NCBI GenBank assembly: GCA_943787375.1
Contig: CALSME010000004.1
Coordinates: forward strand, 233,328 to 297,327
Direction of reading: 5' to 3'
Source: an uncultured Polaribacter sp.
Lineage (GTDB): Bacteria; Bacteroidota; Bacteroidia; Flavobacteriales; Flavobacteriaceae
Length of the DNA: 64,000 nt
Shown: positions 1 through 9,242 of the stretch, piece by piece
Layout of the letters: each line of letters begins with the position of its first letter
Numbering within the stretch: the first letter of the stretch is position 1
The notes under the pieces: model-generated
Databases searched by the model: none
What the model saw: the letters and a program-made list of their open reading frames with translations, nothing else
Told to the model about the DNA's origin: nothing
Made by a program: the position numbers and the translations under genes

Positions 1-777
1 AATTGGAGAAATAACATCGACAGAGATCTTACCTGTACCAATGAAATTCCTTTTGATACCTATTATGCGCCAATAGACAATGAAAACCATGTTTCTTTTA
101 CCCAAGAGAGTGTAAATTGGCTGTTTCAAGAATTGGCTGGAAACCACCAACCGGCAAGCGTGCGTAAAGAATTTACCCACAGCAGTTTGTCTGGAGACAT
201 CGCGGTTTGCGACAACAAAAGAAATACCTATACCCTAGACATCCCAGACAGTTGTAGCGGCTATACGATAACATGGAGTACCTCCGATAATATGGAAATT
301 TATGCCTCCACAAACAACAGTGTCAACGTAAGACGCCTAAGAGATGCTACTTCGCCCATTGGTTTTGTAAGTGCCTACATCAAAGAAATAGACCAGTGGC
401 TTACCAACATTGTTTGGGTGGGCATCCCAAGTCCCGATTTTTTACGCATCCAAAAACTAGGAAGCTATGGGTTTTATAGCAATCAATGGACCAAATTGAA
501 AGTGGTGCATCCCATACCAGCTTCAGAATTCACGGCAGAAGACCCTAGCAATGGGCTAAGCTATCAATGGTCGGTGCCCAACAGTCAGGTACGGAATTTT
601 ACAGATACCAGTACCATCGATGTCAATCCCAACTATTCGGGACAATTGAATGTGGGCGTAAAAATGCAAAACCCCTGTGGTTGCACCGATTTCCATTATC
701 AATTATTTGATGTACAAAGACCCGGAGGATCGGGCTCTGGAGGTGGCGGAATACTCACCCCATTTGGTGGAAATTAA
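1..777 (+). CDS. Secreted hydrolase-like protein with PKD/Ig-like modules, C-terminal part (5' truncated)
   Basis: The reading frame is open from base 1, so this is the C-terminal 258 residues of a larger protein whose start lies outside the window; the TTG at 133 is internal. The first 45 residues (with NENHVSFTQESVNWL) resemble the end of an alpha/beta-hydrolase fold, where a catalytic His precedes the last helix. This is a family impression, not proof. The rest looks like two beta-rich PKD/Ig-like modules: a Cys-containing segment with TITWSTSDN and VWVGIPSP, then one with LSYQWSVPN. Such modules are common in secreted Bacteroidota proteins. The end is Gly-rich (GGSGSGGGG) and is not a recognisable T9SS sorting domain. 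A rho-independent terminator follows at 825-860. I infer an exported lipase/esterase-like protein and am unsure of the catalytic assignment. Confidence 0.6.
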   Translation, partial: NWRNNIDRDLTCTNEIPFDTYYAPIDNENHVSFTQESVNWLFQELAGNHQPASVRKEFTHSSLSGDIAVCDNKRNTYTLDIPDSCSGYTITWSTSDNMEIYASTNNSVNVRRLRDATSPIGFVSAYIKEIDQWLTNIVWVGIPSPDFLRIQKLGSYGFYSNQWTKLKVVHPIPASEFTAEDPSNGLSYQWSVPNSQVRNFTDTSTIDVNPNYSGQLNVGVKMQNPCGCTDFHYQLFDVQRPGGSGSGGGGILTPFGGN

Positions 778-824
778 AAAAAAATAGTAAAAAAAAACTT
801 TAAAAAAGGGGAAGTTGTTTTTAG

Positions 825-860
825 AAAAGGCGTCATTAAAAATTTTAATGGCGTTTTTTT
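825..860 (+). terminator. Rho-independent terminator after the truncated hydrolase gene
   Basis: An imperfect hairpin pairs GGCGTCATTAAAA with TTTTAATGGCGTT (some G-T pairs) and is followed by a run of seven T. It lies about 50 bases after the stop codon at 777. Confidence 0.75.
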
Positions 861-950
861 AGTTTCAAAAAAAAAAAAATATTACATTCGTAGAAGAAAG
901 TTTTCTACCCCTTCAAAAAAACTTTAGAACAGTTTTATAATTGCTATAAG

Positions 951-2078
951 ATGACTACAGCGGAGGTCTTTAACTTGTTTTTACTTATAAGTGCCCTGCA
1001 TGGGTTCTTATTTTGCTTTATCATGCTGTTTTCTAAATACCGAAAAAACAAGAGCATTCTCTTTATCAATTTACTAGTTTTAGTCATTTCTTTAAACAAC
1101 CTACAATCTTGGATTCTTGCCAAAGATTTTTTTATTGAATATTTCTTTTTAGACTATGTACACATTCCCTGGCACTTTTTAATTGCTCCTTTCTTTTATA
1201 TGTTTTTAATCAACTATCTGGAAATTCATGCAAAGAGTAAAAACCTGCTAAAAATAGTACTTCCCATATTTCTAAGCATCATCAGTATTCGAATTGGATT
1301 TGTTTCTTTTTTTAGCAATCGAAACACGGCAGACATTGCCCATCTCTTTGAAAAATATACCTCCTTTGAAGAAATTTTCAGTCTGCTAGTATCCCTTACT
1401 ATTTTTACCTATTCCTTTCATATTCTATCTCGAAAAGAAAAGCTTTTCTCTAAAATACTCACTTATGACAATTTAAAATGGATCTACACCTTCTTTAAAT
1501 TAGGCCTACTAACCTATGCTTTTTGGATTGTTGCTTTGGCAATTACCGTGGCATTGGATTTTAAAGAGTTTATATATTCCTATTATCCATTACGCGTTTT
1601 AACCACCGTTTTAATTTATTGGATTGGCTACCAAGCCATCCTTCAATTGCGGTTATTGAAAGAGCGAAAAGGCCTGAGAAAACAATTAAACGCCGAAAGG
1701 AAAATCGCTTCAAAAAATCAACAAACAGCGGAGGATACCACAGCACAAAGAATACTTTTTAACCAAATTAACGACTATATAGTAGCACAACAGGTCTATA
1801 CCGAACCCAAATTAACCGTAGAATTTGTAGCGAATCAATTAGACCTGAATCCGTCAAAAGTATCACAGCTCATCAAACAGTTTACCGATAAAAATTTCAA
1901 TGATTTCATGAATGAGCATCGTATCAATTTATCAAAACACCTCCTCAGAAATCAAGCCTATCAACAATACACCATTACCTCCATTGGCTTAGAATCGGGG
2001 TTCAACTCAAGGTCTGCTTTTTATCATACCTTTAAGAAGCATACGGGCGTTACACCGAGTGCCTATCAAAAGCAATAA
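951..2078 (+). CDS. Membrane-anchored AraC-family transcriptional regulator
   Basis: The 375-residue protein has about seven hydrophobic segments in residues 5-235. A basic linker follows (KERKGLRKQLNAERK), then an AraC-type double helix-turn-helix in residues 275-375. The first HTH is around LTVEFVANQLDLNPSKVSQL and the second around ITSIGLESGFNSRSAFYHTF, followed by the conserved GVTPSAY end. Flavobacteria have many such 7TM-AraC proteins, thought to couple a membrane-sensed signal directly to transcription; the ligand is unknown. It is a single gene between a terminator and a DUF4159 gene. The 115-base gap downstream contains TATCTTGC, similar to the Bacteroidota -7 element, so the next gene probably has its own promoter. 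Target genes cannot be read from the sequence. Confidence 0.85.
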   Translation: MTTAEVFNLFLLISALHGFLFCFIMLFSKYRKNKSILFINLLVLVISLNNLQSWILAKDFFIEYFFLDYVHIPWHFLIAPFFYMFLINYLEIHAKSKNLLKIVLPIFLSIISIRIGFVSFFSNRNTADIAHLFEKYTSFEEIFSLLVSLTIFTYSFHILSRKEKLFSKILTYDNLKWIYTFFKLGLLTYAFWIVALAITVALDFKEFIYSYYPLRVLTTVLIYWIGYQAILQLRLLKERKGLRKQLNAERKIASKNQQTAEDTTAQRILFNQINDYIVAQQVYTEPKLTVEFVANQLDLNPSKVSQLIKQFTDKNFNDFMNEHRINLSKHLLRNQAYQQYTITSIGLESGFNSRSAFYHTFKKHTGVTPSAYQKQ

Positions 2079-2194
2079 AGTTTTTTAGAGAATGATCTTC
2101 AAACAACCCCAACCCCCCCTTAAATTCTGAGCGTGTTTTTTCCTACTCAAACCTGAATTTACTATCTTGCTTCTTTTCTAATCAATAGCGATTT

Positions 2195-2836
2195 ATGAAG
2201 CCTCTCTTACTTTTCTTTTTTTGGAGTGTATGCCTAACGGCACATGCCCAAGATGTGGCAATTTTAAAATACAATGGCGGTGGCGATTGGTATGCAAACC
2301 CAACTGCAATTCCTAATTTAATTGCCTTTACCAATGCAACAATTAAAACCACGATTTCTAAAAACCCAAAAACGGTGGCGGTAGGCAGTCAAGATCTTTT
2401 TAGTTATCCCATGGTATTTATGACCGGTCATGGAAATGTTATATTCTCAGAGACAGAAGCAGAAAACTTAAAAAACTATTTAATCTCCGGAGGTTTTTTA
2501 CACATTTCCGATAATTATGGATTGGATACCTACATTCGAAAAGCACTCAAAAAAGTGTTTCCTGCATTGGAATTGATCGAAGTTCCTTCCAATCATGCGC
2601 TTTACAACCAGACCTATAAATTTCCAAATGGCATTCCAAAAATTCATGAACATGATCAAAAGAAAGCCCAAGGATTTGGATTGTTTTTCGAAGGCAGATT
2701 GATGGTTTTTTATGATTATGAAACCGATCTAAGTGATGGTTGGGAAGATGCAGAAATACACAACAACCCTAAAGAAATTCGAGAAAAAGCCTTAAAAATG
2801 GGATCGAATATTATTGAATATGCTTTTAAAAATTAA
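2195..2836 (+). CDS. DUF4159 domain-containing exported protein
   Basis: The 213-residue protein starts with a signal peptide ending near THAQD (residue 19). The remainder matches my recollection of DUF4159: DVAILKYNGGGDWYANP at the start, FMTGHGNV in the middle and a GGFLHISDNYG segment. DUF4159 has a flavodoxin/GATase-like fold and no established biochemical function. The protein is probably periplasmic. The stop codon lies only four bases before the preferred start of the next gene (a BASS-family carrier), so the two are probably co-transcribed. Nothing appears truncated. Confidence 0.8.
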   Translation: MKPLLLFFFWSVCLTAHAQDVAILKYNGGGDWYANPTAIPNLIAFTNATIKTTISKNPKTVAVGSQDLFSYPMVFMTGHGNVIFSETEAENLKNYLISGGFLHISDNYGLDTYIRKALKKVFPALELIEVPSNHALYNQTYKFPNGIPKIHEHDQKKAQGFGLFFEGRLMVFYDYETDLSDGWEDAEIHNNPKEIREKALKMGSNIIEYAFKN

Positions 2837-2840
2837 TGCA

Positions 2841-3746
2841 ATGCAACATCAAATAGACATCGATGCTATTAAAATAAACTTTGATACCCAAGGGTTATGG
2901 ATTTTAAACATTGCCATTGCATTTATCATGTTTGGCGTTGCATTGGGAATATCTATGGCCGATTTTAAACGCTTGCTAAAAAATCCTAAAATTGTTTTTG
3001 TGGGGGTATTGTCTCAATTTTTTCTTTTGCCTGCAACAACTTTTTTGGCGATTTTAGTCCTAGAGCCCCATCCCAGTTTTGCACTAGGCATGATACTCAT
3101 TGCAGCTTGTCCGGGCGGAAATGTTTCGAATTTTTTCAGTAAAATGGCAGGTGGAAATGCTGCATTGTCTGTAAGTTTAACCGCTTTTGCAACCCTCATT
3201 TGCATTGGAATGACCCCCTTTAATTTACAGTTTTGGGGAAGTTTGTATGGGCCTACCAATGAAATCTTAAAAACAGTAAAACTGAATCCAGTAGACCTTC
3301 TTAAATTGGTTTCTCTTATCTTGGGAATTCCATTGTTTTTTGGAATGCTTATAAAACACTACCGTGCCGCGATGGCTCAAAAAATAGAAAGAATATTAAA
3401 ACCGCTTTCGATGTTGGTCTTTATCGCCCTTATTGTAATTGCTTTTTCACAAAATTTGGAGGTGTTTTTCAACCACATTCACCATGTGGCAATGTTGGTT
3501 ATTTTTCATAATATTTTCGCGTATGTTTTAGGCTATTTCACGGCTAAAAGCTTTGGATTGAATCGGAGAGACACCAAAACAATTGCCATAGAAACGGGAA
3601 TTCAGAATGGAGGGTTGGGATTGTTATTAATTTTTGGTTTCTTTGATGGCTTGGGAGGAATGGCACTATTGGCTGCATTCTGGGGAATATGGGATGTTTT
3701 TTCCGGTTTGCTTCTTGCCACCTATTGGGGGAGAAAATTGGACTGA
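2841..3746 (+). CDS. Bile acid:sodium symporter (BASS/SBF) family transporter
   Basis: About 301 residues with some nine to ten hydrophobic helices. Family signatures include FGVALGISMADFKRLLKNPK near the N-terminus, the cluster AACPGGNVSNFFSKMAGGNAALS (residues about 90-112), which corresponds to a conserved crossover/sodium-site region, and ETGIQNGGLGL near the C-terminus. The family imports organic anions with sodium; the substrate here is unknown. I prefer the ATG at 2841, four bases after the previous stop. An in-frame ATG at 2820 and a TTG at 2814 would overlap the DUF4159 gene and add residues not expected in the family. A PlsC-like gene follows after 41 bases. Confidence 0.85.
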   Translation: MQHQIDIDAIKINFDTQGLWILNIAIAFIMFGVALGISMADFKRLLKNPKIVFVGVLSQFFLLPATTFLAILVLEPHPSFALGMILIAACPGGNVSNFFSKMAGGNAALSVSLTAFATLICIGMTPFNLQFWGSLYGPTNEILKTVKLNPVDLLKLVSLILGIPLFFGMLIKHYRAAMAQKIERILKPLSMLVFIALIVIAFSQNLEVFFNHIHHVAMLVIFHNIFAYVLGYFTAKSFGLNRRDTKTIAIETGIQNGGLGLLLIFGFFDGLGGMALLAAFWGIWDVFSGLLLATYWGRKLD

Positions 3747-3787
3747 GAAATTGTATAAAGATGCTTGAAGAAATAAATAATTAGGAT

Positions 3788-4855
3788 ATGATACAGAAAA
3801 TTTGGTTTGCTTTTGTGTCAAACACCATCCAATTGGGATTGTTTTTTTACAGTAAAAAAATAACCGTTCGCGGTCGGAAAAACGTTCCAAAAAAAGGCGC
3901 TGTTTTGTTTGCTGTAAATCATCCAAATGGATTGGTAGACCCGCTGTATGTAACCACTACAAATAGGCGACAAAATCATTTTTTAGTAAGAGCCGCCTCC
4001 TTTAAAAAACCGTTTATTAAAAAGATTTTAGAGTCTTTAAATTTAATGCCCATTTATCGAATTCGAGACGGCATACAACAACTTGCCAACAATCAAGAAA
4101 TTTTTGAAAAGTGTTTTAAAATTTTACACAACCAAGAAACTTTAATGATTTTCCCAGAAGGAAGTCACAATAAAAAAAGAACGATACGCCTTTTAAGTAA
4201 AGGTTTTACACGCATTGTTTCTGGGGCTCTAGAAAAACACCCCGAATTGGAAATACAAGTAGTGCCCGTTGGCATTACCTATCAGCATCCGTCAGATTTT
4301 CCAGCAAAAGTAGTTGTGCAGTATGGGCAACCTATTGCAACGAGAACAATTTTTGAAGCAAATACATCCGCAAAAGCAATCAATATTTTAAAAACAACTG
4401 TCACAGCACAATTAAAAACACTGAGTGTTCACATACCCGATGATGCGCATTATGAAACTATTTTACAACAACTCGTTGCAGCCCAAGTCGATTTTACCCA
4501 GGTAGATAAAGTTAATAAAATGATTGAAAGCGGCAGCTTCCCAAAGCCTAAAAAGAAGCGAAAGAATTTTTTAAGTCCCTTACGATATCTTATACAACTG
4601 AATGGCATACTTCCTTATTTAATTTGGAGAATAGCCCTCAAAAAAATTGATGAGATTGAATTTATAGATACCTTTCGCTTTAGTGTAAACCTGGTATTGA
4701 TTCCTGTTTTTTATGCAGTACAGGCAGGGATACTTGGAGTTCTTTTCGGAGCTTTAGTGGGGTTCTTTTACCTAAGTATTTCTGCTTTATTGGTACTATT
4801 GTATGTGAAGTTTGCCCCTACCAATGCAAAAGCACATATCGAATTCAAGACCTAA
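3788..4855 (+). CDS. PlsC-like lysophospholipid acyltransferase
   Basis: A 355-residue protein of the 1-acyl-glycerol-3-phosphate acyltransferase superfamily. The catalytic block NHPNGLVDP (about residues 45-53) fits the NHxxxxD motif, with D in place after six residues. The substrate-binding block FPEGSHNKKRTI (about 121-132) fits FPEGxR-like motif III. VVPVGITY corresponds to block IV. The C-terminal third contains two strongly hydrophobic helices (about 295-345), which anchors the enzyme in the inner membrane. Expected role: acyl transfer to a lysophospholipid or another acceptor such as an ornithine/glycine lipid. The exact acceptor is not decidable. It ends about 30 bases before the convergent GH3 fusion gene. 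Confidence 0.85.
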   Translation: MIQKIWFAFVSNTIQLGLFFYSKKITVRGRKNVPKKGAVLFAVNHPNGLVDPLYVTTTNRRQNHFLVRAASFKKPFIKKILESLNLMPIYRIRDGIQQLANNQEIFEKCFKILHNQETLMIFPEGSHNKKRTIRLLSKGFTRIVSGALEKHPELEIQVVPVGITYQHPSDFPAKVVVQYGQPIATRTIFEANTSAKAINILKTTVTAQLKTLSVHIPDDAHYETILQQLVAAQVDFTQVDKVNKMIESGSFPKPKKKRKNFLSPLRYLIQLNGILPYLIWRIALKKIDEIEFIDTFRFSVNLVLIPVFYAVQAGILGVLFGALVGFFYLSISALLVLLYVKFAPTNAKAHIEFKT

Positions 4856-4885
4856 AAGAAGTCCCCTAAAACAAAAAAACTTAAT

Positions 4886-7801
4886 TTAATTAATAATTGC
4901 ATTTTGGATGATCTGCTGAATTTTTGTGCGCATGTCCTGTTGAACCAATCCATCATTTTCCATTGTTGGATAGACTCTATTCGATAGGAAAACATATACG
5001 ATTTCACTTTTTGGATCTGCCCAGGTATAGGTGCCGGTAAAACCCGAATGACCAAAACTCTCCTCGGAAACACAACCACAAGTAGCTTTCACTGCTGGAT
5101 CTAATTGCGGCTTGTCAAAGCCCAAACCTCTGCGAACCTTCTCCTCAGAAAAATAACGTTTGTTAAATTTTGTGATGGTTTCGGTCTTTAGATATCTTTT
5201 GCCTCCATAAAAGCCTTTCTGCAAATACATTTGCATCATCTTTGCAATATCATTGGCATTGGAAAATAGCCCAGCATGTCCACCAATACCTCCCAACATG
5301 GCAGCACCCATATCATGTACATTACCGTGCAACAATTGGTTTCTAAAATAACGATCTTTTTCAGTAGGTATGATTTCTTTTTTGTTGAATTTCGAAAGTG
5401 GTAAATAGGTCATTCTATGCGCACCCATGGATTTATAAAAGGTTTCATCCGCTAATTTTGCCAAGCTCTTTTTGTATTTTTTCTCCAGCACTTCTTTAAA
5501 AATATAATAGCCTAAATCGCTGTATTTATAACCTAACTCCTCTCTTTGAGATGCCTCTTTGATATAGGCATAAATGCTGTCTTTATAATTTTTTCTTAAA
5601 TAAAGGTTTTCGGCAACTTTGGTCTTGTACAAGGAAGTCTTTTTAGTACTATAGAATTGCTTTAAATTAGCTCCCGTAATACTGTCTTGTGTATCTTTAT
5701 AAAAAGGAATCCACGATTTTAGGCGTCCATAATGTGACAATATTTCTTTTACGGTAACAGTGTCTTTGTTCGATTTCTTGAAGATAGGCAGCAGTTCTTT
5801 CAATGTTGAATTTAGAGAAAATACCCCCTCCTCTTCTGCTTTCATAATTAAAGGCAAGGAGGCTAAAATTTTAGTAAGAGATGCCACATCATAAAGATCG
5901 GAATTGGTTACTTTTTTCTGTTGATTATTGGTATGATGACCAAAACTTTTTTGGTAAACAACCTTCCCGTATCTAGCAACTAAAACTTGAGCTCCAGGAG
6001 CCATTTTTTCTTTTAAAATGGTATCTATTGTTCTTTCAATATATTTTAATTTTTCTAAAGAAAACCCAACATCTTCGGGGATTGAATACCCCAATCTGTT
6101 TAAGTTTGAAGTAGATAACCCGAATCCTTCTGGAAATTCTTTTTTAATCGATACTGGCAATTTCCCTTTGGCTGTAATGGCGCCAAAAATAAGTTGTGCC
6201 GTAAGTTCTTGTGCGATGCGACTGTTCTGATAAGAAACCACAATACTCTCGATATCTGCGAAAGATTTTACTTGCAATAAGCTGTATGGACTTGCGAAAA
6301 CAGACAAAATCACTCTTTTAGTTCGTGCAATTTCTTGTAATTTATTTCGATCTTTTTTACGGAACTTATAGCTTTTCCAAGGATGTAAATTCGATGTATG
6401 AAAACCAACAATCACTAAATTATATGGTTTTAATTTCTGATTTAATTGGGCATCATTTGCCGCTAAAATATCAATTTTAGTATAGTTCTTTAGCATGGAA
6501 ACAAAATGTTCTCCAGAATCATCTCCTAAAGATACATAGGCAATTTGTTGTTTATCAAGGTTTCTTATCGGTAGAAGTTGTGCTTCACTTTTAATGACGG
6601 TCAAGGATTTTTCAACTAATTTCCGATGAAGTAATGCATCTTGTACAGTATTTAAGTCTTCATTTAAATTCGAAATTGCAACGGGTTTGTAATCATTTAA
6701 ACCCACTAGATACTTTGCCGCAAGAATTTTACGTACAGAAACATCCAAACGTTCCTCCGTTAAAATACCGGTTTTTAAAGAGGATTTCATTAATTGAACA
6801 GACCCTGGGACGTCTTGCGGTATTAACAATAAATCATTTCCCGCTAAGATTGCCGCCAAATCTATTTCTGAAGAAGTAGAATAATTGGCAGCTCCTTTCA
6901 TGTTAAGTCCATCCGTAATAATCAATCCTAAAAAGCCCATCTTCACTTTCAAGAGATCCGTCACTATTTTTGGTGATAAAGAGGAAGGTAAAGCTGCATT
7001 TGGTTCTATCTGAGGAATACTTAAATGTGCGGTCATTACGCTTGCAACGCCAGCATCAAACATTTTTTTATAGGGATACAATTCTAAAGTATCTAAGCGT
7101 TGAGCGTCAAAATTAACAACAGGTAAGGTATGGTGCGAGTCGGTTGCCGTATCTCCGTGACCAGGGAAATGTTTTGCATTTGCCAAGACTCCTACGCTTT
7201 GCATTCCTTTTGTAAAGGCAATGGACTTGTCAGTTACATTCATTTTATTTTCACCAAAAGAACGGTTGCCAATGATTGGATTGTCTGGATTGGTATTGAT
7301 GTCTACTACGGGGGCAAAATTAATATGTATGCCCAATCTTTTACAGTGTGCTCCTACTCTTTCTCCAAATTGCTCAATAAATGAATTCTCTTGAATAGCG
7401 CCTAGTGTCATGTTCCAGGGATATCGAAACGTGTTTTTTAAACGCATATCTAAGCCCCATTCTCCGTCGATACCGATCAATAAAGGCACTTTAGAAAGCG
7501 CTTGATATTTGTTGTTTAAAACAGCTTGTTTTACAGGAGTTCCTTGCATGAAAATTAAATTTCCTACATGATATTTGGTAATCAATTCTGAAATGAAATT
7601 TTCGTGTTTTTGGTCTAAGTTAGAATAGGCTTGCACCATAAACAACTGTCCAATTTTCTGATCAACAGTCATCGCATTCATCAAACTGTCTACCCAAATT
7701 TGTTGTGCTTCAAAGTTTTCTGCTCTTAAAGGAGCGACACTTTGAGCACACAGGTTTGAGACTACTGCAATACAAAATACGAAAAGCAACTTTTTTTTCA
7801 T
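4886..7801 (-). CDS. Exported GH3 beta-N-acetylglucosaminidase fused to a beta-lactamase-type serine hydrolase
   Basis: A 971-residue protein with signal peptide (cleavage near LCAQS). The N-terminal half is a glycoside hydrolase family 3 module with KHFPGHGDTATDSHHTLP, the His/Asp loop typical of NagZ-like enzymes, and IITDGLNMKGA carrying the nucleophile Asp. A second GH3 alpha/beta domain follows (to about residue 560). The C-terminal part (about 585-965) is a class C beta-lactamase/PBP4-type domain with SLTK (SxxK), YSDLGYY (YxN-like) and GHSGFTGT (HxG). Fusions of this architecture occur in Bacteroidota and are thought to act on peptidoglycan fragments in the periplasm, joining sugar release to peptide or ester hydrolysis. 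The precise substrate is an inference. Downstream minus-strand genes are separated by short gaps. Confidence 0.88.
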   Translation of the reverse strand: MKKKLLFVFCIAVVSNLCAQSVAPLRAENFEAQQIWVDSLMNAMTVDQKIGQLFMVQAYSNLDQKHENFISELITKYHVGNLIFMQGTPVKQAVLNNKYQALSKVPLLIGIDGEWGLDMRLKNTFRYPWNMTLGAIQENSFIEQFGERVGAHCKRLGIHINFAPVVDINTNPDNPIIGNRSFGENKMNVTDKSIAFTKGMQSVGVLANAKHFPGHGDTATDSHHTLPVVNFDAQRLDTLELYPYKKMFDAGVASVMTAHLSIPQIEPNAALPSSLSPKIVTDLLKVKMGFLGLIITDGLNMKGAANYSTSSEIDLAAILAGNDLLLIPQDVPGSVQLMKSSLKTGILTEERLDVSVRKILAAKYLVGLNDYKPVAISNLNEDLNTVQDALLHRKLVEKSLTVIKSEAQLLPIRNLDKQQIAYVSLGDDSGEHFVSMLKNYTKIDILAANDAQLNQKLKPYNLVIVGFHTSNLHPWKSYKFRKKDRNKLQEIARTKRVILSVFASPYSLLQVKSFADIESIVVSYQNSRIAQELTAQLIFGAITAKGKLPVSIKKEFPEGFGLSTSNLNRLGYSIPEDVGFSLEKLKYIERTIDTILKEKMAPGAQVLVARYGKVVYQKSFGHHTNNQQKKVTNSDLYDVASLTKILASLPLIMKAEEEGVFSLNSTLKELLPIFKKSNKDTVTVKEILSHYGRLKSWIPFYKDTQDSITGANLKQFYSTKKTSLYKTKVAENLYLRKNYKDSIYAYIKEASQREELGYKYSDLGYYIFKEVLEKKYKKSLAKLADETFYKSMGAHRMTYLPLSKFNKKEIIPTEKDRYFRNQLLHGNVHDMGAAMLGGIGGHAGLFSNANDIAKMMQMYLQKGFYGGKRYLKTETITKFNKRYFSEEKVRRGLGFDKPQLDPAVKATCGCVSEESFGHSGFTGTYTWADPKSEIVYVFLSNRVYPTMENDGLVQQDMRTKIQQIIQNAIIN

Positions 7802-7820
7802 GTGTGTATTCTTTCAATTT

Positions 7821-8306
7821 TTATACCAAAAAACGTTTGTGCCAACTTTTATTGGCTGTAACCTCCCAGTTGTTTTCAAAATCTTCTTTTGTAGCAATCA
7901 TATTGTTAAAAACAATCGTCGATGCGGAGATTTTTTTTGCTTTGGCAAAGCGCTGAAAAACGGGCAGTTTTACAATATTAATGGTCTCATTATCTTTAAA
8001 ACTAACATTCATTTTATCCATTAAATCTACTTGTAATTCAGATTGTAAGGCTTGTACAAATCGAACGGAACTATCGATAGAACAGCCAGAAACATTGTTA
8101 AAACTTTCATCTACAGCCAATACTAAAAACTGATTGTATTTAATGGTAAAAGATCCTTTTAAATCATCTCCATGGCGTGTCCATTGATTGATGAATTCTT
8201 CTGCTTTTGCTGAAATAAATTCGATTTCTTGCTCCGTAAATTCTCGATCTGATTGGTAAATCCAAACACGAGAATTATTTGGTAAATTTTTATAATGGGT
8301 AAACAT
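7821..8306 (-). CDS. Conserved flavobacterial protein, often mislabelled ABC transporter ATPase
   Basis: A 161-residue soluble protein without signal peptide. The start has RVWIYQSDREFTEQEIEFI, followed by an INQWTRHGDDLKGSFTI segment and FLVLAVDES. I recognise it as a widespread Flavobacteriia family that databases often label as an ABC transporter ATPase. It contains no Walker A, signature or Walker B motif, so that name is not supported by the sequence. It sits 19 bases upstream of the GH3/beta-lactamase gene on the same strand and may share its transcript. Function unknown. Confidence 0.8.
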   Translation of the reverse strand: MFTHYKNLPNNSRVWIYQSDREFTEQEIEFISAKAEEFINQWTRHGDDLKGSFTIKYNQFLVLAVDESFNNVSGCSIDSSVRFVQALQSELQVDLMDKMNVSFKDNETINIVKLPVFQRFAKAKKISASTIVFNNMIATKEDFENNWEVTANKSWHKRFLV

Positions 8307-8376
8307 TTTGAATGCTTTTAATTAATTTATAGAAGCATACACTCCTACTATTTTTTCAGGATCTTAAAACAATCCT

Positions 8377-8410
8377 AGACCTGTCAGGTTTTGAAAACCT
8401 AACAGGTCTT
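8377..8410. repeat. 34-base near-perfect palindrome between two minus-strand genes
   Basis: Two arms, AGACCTGTCAGGTTTT and AAAACCTAACAGGTCT, are separated by about two bases and differ at one pair. The element begins four bases past the stop codon of the exonuclease gene. On the plus strand it is followed by a short T run; on the minus strand the T-tract is poor. It may act as a terminator or mRNA 3'-end hairpin. From memory, hairpins built on ACCTGTCAGGTTTT are dispersed in many Flavobacteriaceae genomes, so it may instead be one copy of a REP-like family. I found no second copy in this window. Confidence 0.65.
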
Positions 8411-8414
8411 TTAA

Positions 8415-9242
8415 TTATCTTAAATTAAACTTCTGCTGTAAAGCTTGTAATTTTTCGGGCTCAGTCATGGTTTTTTTTGGAACCCCCATTCGTTCTTTAA
8501 TTTCTTGCAATACTTTTTTAGTATATAACGGAAAATCTGCATTCTGCATCCAGTTATTATATCCTGGATTTTCTTTTAATACGGCTTCAACAGTTCTTCC
8601 TTTGTGTTTACCAAAAGAAAAGATCTCTTCTCCTTCTTCATTCATTAATATAAAACCTGCAAAATCGGCTCTTTTCCCATGAGATGAATAGGCACTTAAC
8701 GCATCGACAGAGTTCTCAATATCATCATATTTGTCTAGTTGCGCTAATAAAATTTCGTAGGTGGCGTTAGTATCTGCTTCTGCACCATGAGCACCTTCCA
8801 ACTCTTTACCACAGTAAAATTGATACCCTGCACCTAAGGTTCTTTGTTCTTTTTTATGAAAAATAACTTGCACATCAATGGCTTTTCTGTCTTTCATATT
8901 AAAATCGACCCCTGCGCGCATTAGCTCTTCTGCGAGTAACGGAATATCGAATCTATTTGAATTGAATCCAGCTAAATCACAACCTGCAATCATTTTATCA
9001 ATTTCTGGAGCTAGTTCTTTAAATGTAGGCTCGGTAACCACTTGCTCGTTGGTAATTTTATGAACTGCGGTTGCTGCTGCTGGAATTTCTACTTCTGGAT
9101 TTACCAACCAGGTTTTACTTTCTTTATTTCCATTCGGAAATACTTTTAAAATCGCAATCTCCACAACCCGATCTGTTGCAATATTAACACCGGTAGTTTC
9201 TAAATCAAAAAATACAATGGGTTTTGTTAAATTTAAATTCAT
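8415..9242 (-). CDS. DnaQ-type 3'-5' exonuclease with ExoX-like C-terminal domain
   Basis: A 275-residue DEDDh exonuclease. Exo I is FFDLETTGVN (about residues 11-20), with D and E as metal ligands. Exo II is in LAGFNSNRFDIPLL (about 90-103), and Exo III in EGAHGAEADTNATYEIL (about 147-163), with the His/Asp pair. The C-terminal segment (about 190-255) contains FSFGKHKGRTVEAVL and YNNWM, matching the small domain found at the end of ExoX-like nucleases. The enzyme would remove nucleotides from 3' ends during repair or proofreading-like processing; its partner is unknown. It is preceded on its own strand by a 336-base gap and followed by the palindrome at 8377-8410. Confidence 0.87.
   Translation of the reverse strand: MNLNLTKPIVFFDLETTGVNIATDRVVEIAILKVFPNGNKESKTWLVNPEVEIPAAATAVHKITNEQVVTEPTFKELAPEIDKMIAGCDLAGFNSNRFDIPLLAEELMRAGVDFNMKDRKAIDVQVIFHKKEQRTLGAGYQFYCGKELEGAHGAEADTNATYEILLAQLDKYDDIENSVDALSAYSSHGKRADFAGFILMNEEGEEIFSFGKHKGRTVEAVLKENPGYNNWMQNADFPLYTKKVLQEIKERMGVPKKTMTEPEKLQALQQKFNLR

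Noticed and set aside
7821..8306. ABC transporter ATPase label for this gene
   Set aside because: No Walker A, signature or Walker B motif is present, and 161 residues is too short for the domain.
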